NCBI GenBank assembly: GCA_011033025.1
Contig: WFMF01000316.1
Span: forward strand, 124,001-188,000
Direction of reading: 5' to 3'
DNA length: 64,000 nucleotides
DNA from: Beroe forskalii
Taxonomy: Eukaryota > Ctenophora > Nuda > Beroida > Beroidae
Numbering within the stretch: the first letter of the stretch is position 1; each line of letters opens with the position of its first letter. The notes beneath the pieces are model-generated. The model worked only from the letters and a program-made list of their open reading frames with translations. It was not told the DNA's origin and searched no databases. Made by a program: the position numbers and the translations under genes. Shown piece after piece: positions 54,760-64,000 of the stretch.

Positions 54760-55930
54760 TTTTACTGTTTTTAATTTAAATTTGTTATAATTGCATTCCG
54801 ATTCAAAGTACGAGAAGGACTGTAGCTCTAAAGTTTATGGAATCATCTATATTAGTAATCGGTAATCTCAGCTGATTTCTGTAAGTGTAACTTTTGAGCC
54901 TTTTCATTTATTACAATAATTATCTACTCAGTTATCAGTATTATGACTATTGAATAATAACAGTGCGTTTATTCCTTGATTTAATTGTTTTCTCTCATCA
55001 CGGAGCCTGGGTATTTCTCATGGCACCTGCTTGAACGTTAATTATAAATATTTCTTAATGCCTTATTTAACTTTGTTTAAACAATTCAGTTCAATTTTAA
55101 TGTATTAAATTTGCTGAAATTAGGAAATTCTGTTTGTGAATGTTTGGTTTTTAACACCCCTTTTTACTTCTATTGTAAACGATTTGATTATTTTAAATTT
55201 TTATATTTTTAAATTCATGTTATGCAGTAGTTTTCTATTACTATATCATTTTAATCTGCTATCTCGTCATTGTTTTTGTAATAATCGCCCTCTGGACTGT
55301 AGCCCGGCAGTTTATATCACGGAATTTGTTTGGTTAACTTAGCTGATTTTTAAATTTTGAGCCTTTTTTATTCATTAAGCTTTATCTATACACAGTATTT
55401 TGACTATTAAATTATTGATAACTGCTTGCATTAATCCCCGATTTTGGGTAACTTCTCATATAAAGTGCGGGGTTATGTCTCACATTACCTACTTGGACCT
55501 AAATATTTTAAAGTAACTTATTTAACGACTTTAAAGTAACTTATTAAACAGTTCGATCCATTTTGATGTATTACGCTAGCTGAAATGTGGTAAATTTGTT
55601 TGAGAATGTTTGTTTTTAACCTCCTTTCTCGTTGTCCTCATATTTCTTGATTTTCTGTTCGTTTTCTCTATCATTTTAATCTGTGGTGTCCTTGAATGGA
55701 TAACGCTACTACAACGAATGTGGTAACTTATTAACAGTAATCACTTGGAATATTGTCGTTATCATGAATTATAATCTTGATTGCTTTGAAGGAACCTCCT
55801 TCAATCACTTGTCCGAAGTTTTGTAAGCACGTGCAGTTTTAATTCACTGATTAATAATATACTATAAGCATGGTACTAGTAGTATGATGGTATTTTAATC
55901 GTTTATCCAATTCCTATCCAGGCAGGCAAT
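54760..55930. other. Spacer with a duplicated 3' flank
   Basis: At about 55,280-55,330 a ~45-bp phrase (CCCTCTGGACTGTAGCCCGG, then TTTATATCACGGAATTT) matches the sequence right after F-box paralogue 3 (about 56,983-57,025). This suggests either that the duplicated unit includes 3' flank or that another gene copy was lost here. No coding remnant was seen. Confidence 0.6.
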
Positions 55931-56950
55931 ATGGTGCAAAATAACAGGAAAAGACGCTGCACCTCCGCTTCTGATGACAATGACAGGGAGCCTCGAAGAC
56001 CTGCAGCTCAGCCTCCAGACTCCCAACCAGAGAAACGTGTCACTCGGTCACATACCAGGAAACTATCAGAGGATGAAAAAGCAAAACTCATGCCCCGAGT
56101 TGCAGAAGACTTTGGTCACACTGTGTTCCCAAATGAAATTTGGAATGAAATCATGTCCTTCTTATCAATTGAAGACCTAAGAGAGCTGACCCTAACTTGT
56201 CAGACTCTCAGACTTATTGCCAATGAAATATTGTGGTATAGTCCTTCATTCAAACATCCCCTCCGAGCTGAAGATCTTGAAAGCCTGAAATATCTTCCTA
56301 TTCAAATACTTCACACCTATGATCTGCAAATAAGAAAGAAAACTAAAATGTTCGTCAAGATTTTTCAGGAAATGGCAAGCCTGAAGGAACTTAAAGTTTG
56401 CAATGGTGGTTATTCTTGCTACGATATCTCAATGGCAACTCTGAAAATAATCGCTCCATTCGTTACTAAAATAACAACAGGAGCAATTGTTTGCCGTGAT
56501 AGGACCGAATTCGTTGAACAAATTACGAAGATTGATTTCCCAAAGTTGAAAAGTGTTTCCATCCTTGACAAAGCCAGTCGTGATTATCACTCTTATCCTT
56601 CCTATCCACGAAAGAACTTTGACGTTAACAGAAAACGTAGATTCACGCTGGAAGATCTGCAGCTTATGAATGACATGCCAGTAACAGTCATAAGATCTCC
56701 TGAGCTTCAACCTGACATTGAGTATGTTGAGGGTGATGCTAGGTCTTTGTACCCTCGAATTCGACGTGTGTCCTTTCCACAGCTTGAATTCTTTTTGCAG
56801 ATGAAGAGCTTGAGAAAATTAATCTTGTTTGGATGGACTACGCGTGCAGGTACATGTTGGAATATTCATTTGTTGAAGGAATTGCGAATAAAAAACGGGG
56901 TAGAACTGATCGCTCCTAAAATCATCAAACGAGCTGTGGAAAGTGATTAA
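55931..56950 (+). CDS. F-box protein, paralogue 3
   Basis: Intronless 339-codon protein starting MVQNNRKRRCTSASDD, with F-box FPNEIWNEIMSFLSIEDLRE. N-terminal and F-box parts are nearly identical to paralogue 2. The segment after about residue 190 differs more, including a longer basic loop (SYPRKNFDVNRKRRFTLED). It is the probable product of a recent tandem duplication with paralogue 2. The role is inferred only from the F-box: binding SKP1 in an SCF ligase. Confidence 0.83.
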   Translation: MVQNNRKRRCTSASDDNDREPRRPAAQPPDSQPEKRVTRSHTRKLSEDEKAKLMPRVAEDFGHTVFPNEIWNEIMSFLSIEDLRELTLTCQTLRLIANEILWYSPSFKHPLRAEDLESLKYLPIQILHTYDLQIRKKTKMFVKIFQEMASLKELKVCNGGYSCYDISMATLKIIAPFVTKITTGAIVCRDRTEFVEQITKIDFPKLKSVSILDKASRDYHSYPSYPRKNFDVNRKRRFTLEDLQLMNDMPVTVIRSPELQPDIEYVEGDARSLYPRIRRVSFPQLEFFLQMKSLRKLILFGWTTRAGTCWNIHLLKELRIKNGVELIAPKIIKRAVESD

Positions 56951-57059
56951 CTTTTTTGTTTTTGTTTAAATTTGTAATAATTGCCCTCTGGACTGTAACC
57001 CAGCAGTTTATATCACGGAATTTAGTACAGTCAAATCCTAATTTTTTCAGGAACAAATT

Positions 57060-57600
57060 CTACATCAAGCGATTTTGACTGTTTGCTATAGTTTTTCGCC
57101 CAAAAAATCGATCTAGCAACTTTCCGGGACTTTCCGGGGTGGGGAAAGTGCCGAAAAATCGATTTTTAATTGAGGCGCAGCCGACTGACCTGTGAAAAAT
57201 CGTAACTTGGCCCAGGAAGGTCGTATAGACTTCATTTTAGGCTTAAAAGAAGCGCAATGGCCATGTTTATATACGACTTGTTAATAAACATGCCCTAAAA
57301 TGCTCAGGAACAGAGTTATGGGCGAAAAACTGTTTTTGGGCACCCGCAAGACATTGTGGAAGCGATTTTTGTATCTCGGCCCAGGAAGGTCGTAGAGACT
57401 TCGTTTTAGGCTTAAAAGAAGCGCAATGGCCATGTTTATATACGACTTGTTCATAAACATATGCCCTAAAATGCTCAGGAACCGAGTTATGGGCGAAAAA
57501 CTGATGTTTCGGGCACCCGCGAGACATTGTGGAAGCAATTTTTTGTATCTCGCCCAAGAGTCTTGAGTAGAGATTTTATTGTGTGCTTAAAATACGCGCA
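57060..57600. repeat. Inverted copies of the window-start repeat family
   Basis: Repeated phrases GCGCAATGGCCATGTTTATA and TATGGGCGAAAAACTG recur about every 165 bp. They are the complement of phrases in the 1-1100 array (TATAAACACGGCCATTGCGC). Open frames on minus here follow the repeat and are not judged genes. Confidence 0.75.
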
Positions 57601-58753
57601 ATGGGCGTGTGTATTATGTACTACTTGTTATCAAAGATATGTCCTAAAATGCTTTAGAACAAAGTTATGTAATTTTAGTTTTCTTCTGAGTAGAGGCAAT
57701 TTTCCTGGGCTGTATCTCAGCCTAGGAAGGTCATTGGAACTTATTAAAATAATGCAATGGACATCTTTAATTATAATTTGGTAAGAGTGTATGGATTTTG
57801 TGTCGGCGTGTGTGTGGATTATTGTGTCGGCATCATAGATTAGAATGGGAAAACCGTGTATATGGACACTGTGTCGGCGTGTGTGTGGATTTTGTGTCGG
57901 CGTGTGTATTTTTACTCCTGTAATTGTTGATGTATATTATTATTACTATTTCGGCACATTGCCAGCCCCACCGTGGGTTTACAAACAAACAAACAAGTAT
58001 GGGTCATTGTGTCGGCATCATAGATTAGAATGGGAAAACCGTGTGTATGGGCACTGTGTCGATGTGTTTATGGGTTTGTGTCGGCATGCACGTGCAGATA
58101 GTGGGAAATGCTTGCGTTGCTATGGTAATATGAGAAGTGTGTGAATTTCATTTCTTGCTTTGTTGGTTTTGTTACGCTATTTCCCTGAATAAATTTGGTT
58201 CTGATTCGAATAATCGAATTTTTCGATGCGGTAAAAAGATTTTCATTTATTTGAACTTTATAGGACCGAAATTTGCAAGTGTGATGCTGCGTAACAGCGC
58301 CGAACGGGCCTGCTAGTGTTTATATAATACAGACTTGTATAGATTTGATAAAACTGACATGGGGCTCCCTTATTCCTACTAAGGCAAACGCAATTTTTGA
58401 ATCACAGCTTTGTCCCAAGAAGGGCTTCAAACTTAAAAAGAACGGCAACCGTGTAGACTATTAGGGGCTAATGTAAAGATGATGATTGATGATTCATTGA
58501 TGACGCCTAGCTCTACGACCTGTGTGTGTAGCAAAACTTAGTCCATAGTGCTTTGCTGAGCTAGGATTATATAAAATTGCTTCAGCCATGTCTAATGAGT
58601 CATGCCCCATGATTGACCAAACATCGGGTTTTTGCCAATAACCTGAGGTCTACAATGAAATCTACTTGAAGCCTCTTAGGCAGAGACTGAAATAGCATTG
58701 GCCTTGTCTTAAATGCAAACACCAAAAAATCAGTGTTTCGCCCATAACTTTGT
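57601..58753. other. Spacer with GTGTCGGCGTGTGTG repeats, ending at the gap
   Basis: From about 57,785 to 58,120, phrases such as TGTGTCGGCGTGTGTGTGGA and CATAGATTAGAATGGGAAAA recur irregularly. No gene recognised. The last ~30 bases before the gap resemble positions 1-30 of the window. Confidence 0.6.
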
Positions 58754-58853
58754 NNNNNNNNNNNNNNNNNNNNNNNNNNNNNNNNNNNNNNNNNNNNNNN
58801 NNNNNNNNNNNNNNNNNNNNNNNNNNNNNNNNNNNNNNNNNNNNNNNNNNNNN
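58754..58853. other. Assembly gap, 100 N
   Basis: A run of exactly 100 N, a conventional placeholder of unknown true length. The sequence after it starts inside LMF1-like exon 5 of a second copy of the locus. Confidence 0.99.
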
Positions 58854-61800
58854 ACTCAACACCGGAACTAGCCAGATCGCCAGAAACCCTGTTTCTAACA
58901 GCTGCGATTCCCAACCTGTAAAATATTACACGGGGTCTTAATAAATACATCATAATTTTGTGAAAAAGAGTCACTGCCAGAAGCGAATCATTGTCTATGC
59001 TCGATACTGTGAGATAACATCTGTAATTAGTGTAATTGTAGCCAGGGCCAAATCTATGCAGCTCTCAGGGAGTCCACCTAACAGAAGGAGGAGCAGAATG
59101 TGTGGAATGTTTTGCTTACCGAATGAGTACCACCTTTGTCCCACATTAACGATTGAGTGGTAGAGCATCCACAAGACACTCATAATCACCATGTTAGCAG
59201 AGCCCTGCAATAACACGGCTACACTGACTGCTAAACCTGCGACATTAGTTAGTATGACATTGATAGCAAAGGTTTCGCGGCATTTGTTGCTGGGAACCCG
59301 TTATTTAATACGTGCAATGGGGGAACAAATGCAGTTAATACTAAATAAGGCAGAACGATAGTCGACAATTATAGCAAGAGACGAAATAAACCGGAAATGA
59401 AAAATGATTCTAGCCCGTCTAACGCTTATATGGAATACTGACTTGAGGTTTAAATATTAATTTCTACATTTCACACCTGATGTGCTGATGAGAGCAAGTG
59501 CTGTGTCAGTGTGCTTCTCAACAACAAACCAGAACAAAGTGGGCACTGCCATGAAACTCCTGGTCGTCACCTCTTTAGCTTTGTAAAGAAGAGTGATGTT
59601 ATAGATCCTTTTATTTTAAGTTGTACGACGCGTCATCAAAACACTGATTGGCGGATTACTCCCATTTTCCACTGCCTATCACATGATCTCGAAACTGAGT
59701 GATACTAAATGGATCAATCAGATGTTTGTATCTGATATTGCCAACGTTGGATACAACTATCTGGTTGGTCCATTTGGTATCACACACTAAGGCGATCACG
59801 CGATAGGCTGTCGAAAATCCGAGCGATCCGCCAATTTCCAATTCGCCGAGAATAGTCCAGCTATCAGGTATCCCATATTTCAAGAAAAAACCTAAGCATA
59901 TTGTGAAAAACGAACCTTTATAAATTAACCGCTAGTTATTGCTGATGTGATATTATAGAGTTACATAACGAATAAGTGTGAAGTAACATGATATACGCCA
60001 CGAGCGAAGCGAGTTGCGTAAATCGCATTAACCGAAGCCGAAGGCTGAGTTGAATAATGATTTGTTTTCATCGAGGGCGCAGCCCGAGTTGAAAACAAGC
60101 TGTTACTTCATACTTATGAGTTGTGTAACGATATTATTCACCAAGTGAAATAGATAAGATAAAAATAAGATAAAAACTGGGTGCACAACTTTGGCATACT
60201 GCACCGAGCACAGTGACAGGCAAAAAAAGGACGTTCTATCGTATCACTAATTTAGAGAAGACCCTCAATCGCCTGATCAGTTCACTTGCGGTACCACTAC
60301 TACTCGCAGCAGAAAAGGACGTTCTATCGTATCACTAATTTGTAATTGGAGAGTTGGAGGAGCAGCACGATCACCTGATCTGCTCACTGGTTTACTACTA
60401 CCGTTGCGCGGTATGTCGGCGTGATGGAATCTGCAATTGGATTGTCGTGACACGATTTCCGCTCAAAAAAAGTGGCACGTGACCTATCACGTGCAGTCAG
60501 GTTCCTGAAAAGTTGGCCGAGAGCCCAGTTCTTAACCACAGTCAGTATTAACTAAAGTGTGAAGTAATACGGCCCAAGTGTTGAATAACATGGTAAAAAT
60601 GGCAAATAATACGGCGTAAGAGTGTAGTAACATGGTAAAAGTGGAAATACCTCCAAAAAGGGTGAAGTAATACGACAAAAACTCTGAATAATACGTTTTT
60701 ATTCAACCGGTATAACCCCACCACATGGTGAATAATATAGAGTTACTCAACGAATAAGTGTGAAGTAACATGATTTATGCCACGAGCGAAGCGAGTTGCA
60801 TAAATCGCATTATTCACCGAAGCCGAAGGCTGAGTTGAATAATGATTTGTTTTCATCGAGGGCGCAGCCCGAGTTGAAAACATGCTGTTACTTCACACTT
60901 ATGAGTTGTGTAACGATATTATTCACCAAGTGTACAAAAGTACAAAGCTTTGACCCTTTAAAAGGCTGAGGTTTTTAGCATTCTGCATAGTTCACAGCAG
61001 AAAAGGACGTTCTCTAGTATCACTTTTTTGTTGGAGAGCAATTATCTACTGATCAGTCAAGGTAGCAGTGTGCCAGCTCTCCCAGCAGAAAAGGACGTTC
61101 TATCGTATCACTTATTTGGCCCAAGTGTTGAATAACATCATAAAAATGGCAAATAACACGGCGAAAGAGTGGAATAACATGGTAAAAGTGTGCAATAATA
61201 ACAAAAGAGTGGAGTAATACGACAAAAAACTCAAAATAATACGTTTTTATTCAACCGGTATAACCCCACCACATGGTGAATAATATGATGTTACTACACA
61301 CTATTGAGGTGTGGATTGGTGAATATTCCTCGAGGCGAAGCCGAGTGGAATATGGGAAATCCACACCGATATCCAACGTGTAGTAACATTATTATTTAAC
61401 GATCCGAAAAAAGTACGAGGCCGCTCCGTAATCTGGATTTCAAACTCGGCGAACGGGCTGTGAGTTAAATAATATCTTGTATTCAGTAATCATTACGTAG
61501 TACGCAGTTTTAAACTGAGAATTTCTCTTCACATACTTGAGGTTGAAGTGGTTTCGAAGTCGCTCCATATACGCTGGAATAGGTAGGATGCCATTGGATC
61601 CAATGAGTGCTTTATTCTGAAAGAGGGATACAGCAAATCCAATACCTGCAATGGTAGGTAAATAATTGCTATAAAAAGTACTGATTGGAGTCACATAGTA
61701 GAGATAAAGGAAGTGAAAAAGGCAGTGAAGAACGCCACAGAGAAATATACCAGTAGCTCAGTAGCAAGCATTCACAAAATCAACAATCAATCATGAATTT

Positions 61801-61988
61801 GGTATCGAAAGTTCATGGTCGGCGGGCTGTGCAACCACATAGCCAACACAGTCCGCAGTGATGAACCAAATACCATAGTACTCACAGTAAATAAAGGCGA
61901 GAGATCGCAGAAAAACTATCCGTGTCAACCAGAAGCCTCTTAATTCAGTTCTGTTTATGAAATCTTGTTTGTCATCTTTCTTGCTCAT
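58854..61988 (-). CDS. LMF1: Second LMF1-like copy, exons 1-5 (cut by the gap)
   Basis: Minus-strand exons matching the first copy: 61988-61886 (start MSKKDDKQDFINRTEL), 61645-61537 (QNKALIGSNGILP), 59559-59477, 59236-59120 (ANMVIMSVLW, NVGQRWYSFG) and 58915-58854 (WESQLLETGFLAIW, cut by the gap). Phases are the same as in copy 1. Exon 2 has a better donor (GTATGT). The introns carry insertions missing in copy 1: a MITE at about 59,645-59,862 and a ~1.5-kb block at about 59,950-61,430. Exons 6 onward would lie in the gap. The copy may be a paralogue from segmental duplication or the other haplotype placed in tandem. Confidence 0.85.
59645..59862. mobile_element. MITE present only in the second LMF1-like copy
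   Basis: Ends GATTGGCGGAT and ATCCGCCAATTTC are inverted. Internal phrases ATACTAAATGGATCAATCAG and TGGTTGGTCCATTTGGTATC also pair. It is related to the element at 24,788-24,979. At the matching point near 3,575 in copy 1 the sequence is uninterrupted. Confidence 0.7.
59950..61430. mobile_element. Composite palindrome-rich insertion in the second LMF1-like copy
   Basis: Absent from copy 1. It contains two copies (about 59,953-60,143 and 60,725-60,930) of a palindromic unit with GTGTGAAGTAACATGAT, GAGCGAAGCGAG and GAAGCCGAAGGC, ending in the complement GTTACTTCA. It also has four copies of AAAGGACGTTCTATCGTATC (about 60,227, 60,313, 61,002 and 61,090) and a third palindrome at about 61,283-61,400 (TGTTACTACACA and complement). 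No coding sequence. Confidence 0.75.
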
Positions 61989-63713
61989 CCTATTAATAGA
62001 GTTTTAAATTAGATATCCATGCAAATTGGAGATTTTATATCGTCATAATGAGATTTAGAGTTATACTTATACCGTATATTATAATCAATCTTAACAATAA
62101 TCGAGAGAAGGCTATCTTAATTGTTGGTAGTCTCACTAGTCAAGTATCAAAACTTCAGTTAAAAGATAAATTTCTGAATTTAAGCTTTGTAATGAAATAT
62201 GTAAGAGTACCCACAGTAGAATTTAAATGAATCATTTACCCGATTTAACAGGAGTGGTTGTTTTCTTGGCCACGCATACCACTACCAGGATTGCATGATT
62301 TGATATAAAGCAGTAAAACTCAGAGCTAAATTTGATATATAATTTCTTATTAAATGATTTGAAAGTTAAAATACGACATATTTATTAAAGTTACTATATG
62401 AAAGGATACATCTGAAATCGTCACGATTTTTAACATGTTTTACAAAAGAGGACATTCCCAATACATGAATACATACGAGTCACAAAAATACCTTATAAAC
62501 AAGAGCTATCGAGTTCGAAATGGGCGATTTTTTCTGAAAATGAAAGGTGGAGAATCTAACCATAAAGTCGTTGAACAACATTGAAGATATGATCAGATTC
62601 TCTTCTAATAAACATCAACTCATTCAAACCAAATGATATAACTCAAAAAGTTCAAGGAACTCAAAATTTAAGTAATTAAACATTTAACCAGCATTTAACA
62701 CGGAAGATTTAGGTAAATGACAGATTTATGAAATCGAAACATGACCGAATTTGAAAATAAAGAATCAAATCCAATAAAACGAATGATACATCGCAGCTTC
62801 AGTGCTTTACTTGGTCTCACACAGGAGTATAGACTCTAGGATTGACGAAATTAGACCTCGTGATAAGATAATTTAAATTTAGTATTTACATAATTTTATT
62901 ATTCACAGATTTAAAGTATAAACTGTAATCTTGATAATATACCTCTTTATTAATAATACTTCACCCTTTAGTAGATCACGAAGTTATCGTAATCAAAAAT
63001 GATCTTTAAACATTTATATTAATACCTTATACCTTATACAGGAAATTTAATAGAAAAATTTGATGGTTTAACAGTCAAACATTTGTAATCAACATTGCAT
63101 TAGGCCCACCTAAAATTTTGCTTCTTTATTTATGTATACAAGTGACTATTGCAGTTCGCAAACGGCACCTCGAACTTTAATAAACTTCTAAACGTAACCA
63201 TAATTTAAATCCTTGGTCTTTAATAGCTTTAGAGTTCAGTCATCTCTCCAGCTATAACATGGGATTTTCAAGGGGAATCACAGTGCATCTCAATTGTCTT
63301 TCACATTCTATTGTCTTTTTTGAACTAAGAGTGGGTAGGACCATTCTTTGTCTCTGAAACCAGATTTTTAAACGACGCACATTGCTTGAACAAAAAAGCT
63401 CTTCTTCGTATAGTCCGCTCTATTATATGGTATAAGCTGGACAGTATCATGACCCCAATGCACTAAGTCCCATCCGTAAATCTCTCTTTCAATGAAAATG
63501 GGAACGTAACTCCTATCTTTCAAGGGGGTCTGGTTAAGACCTCAACAAGTCGGAACATACCTCGGTATGTAGTACAGTAGTACGTACCGTTACATGTTCT
63601 AAGTAGTTGGTAAAAACTCCGGTGCGTACCGCTGTAGATGCTGACTATAGGAACCAGAGTACGTACCCCGGTACGTACCGATATTAGCTGGGGTCTGGAG
63701 CACCCCCGCGGTG
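61989..63713. other. Intergenic, second copy
   Basis: Collinear with 4192-6595 apart from small indels and the missing 5205-5516 insertion. No gene recognised. Confidence 0.7.
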
Positions 63714-63969
63714 TTATGTACCGATCTGTTCGCCCTCACTCCGGCCCCCCTCCTCCTCTGACGCAGTCCCCTCGTCGTCCTGGATCTTGTTGGAAATGTA
63801 GACCAAGTGTTTACTGGGGGTCATGATGACCGTAACCTCGTGGAAGGGCGTGTTTATGACAATGTTATTGTAGTCCTGGAAGTTCTGCAGTCGGAAGAGC
63901 AGACAGCAGTAGACCAGGGCTGCGAACTGCAGGAGCTCGTCCAGAACTAGACGCACCCACCCGTTATAT
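63714..63969 (-). CDS. Second copy of the last exon of the multipass membrane protein
   Basis: Matches 6851-6596 almost base for base: acceptor CAG|ATATAACGGG, last hydrophobic segment VRLVLDELLQFAALVYCCLL, acidic tail DDEGTASEEEGG and the stop. Upstream exons would lie past the right edge of the window. Confidence 0.8.
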
Positions 63970-64000
63970 CTGACGGGGGAGAGGGGGTGAGGATGAGTGC

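Overview
The window is animal nuclear DNA, AT-rich and heavily loaded with small inverted-repeat transposons. The evidence is a set of conserved eukaryotic genes with GT-AG introns: LMF1-like, PARL-like rhomboid, COPS4, CFDP1, MCCC1, a uS7m-like mitoribosomal protein, an SLC25A35-like carrier and DDX42. LMF1, CFDP1 and DDX42 together point to a metazoan. Two introns are only 28 nt long, and several genes have no introns in their readable parts. I cannot place the species further. Single-base frame breaks occur in MCCC1, DDX42 and an unidentified membrane-protein gene, so base-level assembly error is a live possibility throughout.

Layout. 1-1.1 kb is a 340-bp tandem repeat. 1.5-4.2 kb (minus) holds the first eight exons of an LMF1-like gene. 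6.6-10.6 kb (minus) holds the 3' part of a multipass membrane protein gene. 10.96-14.27 kb is a large foldback element whose arms are built of 344-bp tandem units. 14.3-18.4 kb is minisatellite, a GC-rich inverted-repeat element and a 1.46-kb transposon with an 8-bp target duplication. Then come the rhomboid (18.5-19.6), COPS4 (21.7-24.2), CFDP1 (25.2-27.2), MCCC1 (28.1-30.2, two frameshifts), the uS7m-like gene (31.2-33.5) and the SLC25A35-like carrier (34.1-35.2), all on plus. 35.3-37.4 kb is a TTAA-flanked element with a nested palindromic MITE, followed by a Harbinger-like MITE.

37.6-50.5 kb carries DDX42 twice in direct order. Copy A has the start but loses its 3' half; copy B lacks the start but has the 3' end. 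The copies differ by a 986-bp hAT-like insertion and by indels. A 36-bp minisatellite has multiplied the 5' splice donor of the motif IV exon six times in copy B. 51.4-57.0 kb holds three intronless F-box paralogues. A 100-N gap lies at 58,754. After it, 58.85-64.0 kb repeats 2.8-6.9 kb (LMF1 exons 1-5 and the last exon of the membrane protein gene) with different transposon insertions.

The conserved genes have unrelated housekeeping roles: mitochondrial proteolysis, translation, transport and leucine catabolism; COP9 signalosome; chromatin; splicing; lipase folding in the ER. There is no operon-like logic. The most unusual structures are the DDX42 locus (RS domain, DECD box, donor-site array, partial duplication) and the two diverged versions of the LMF1 locus.
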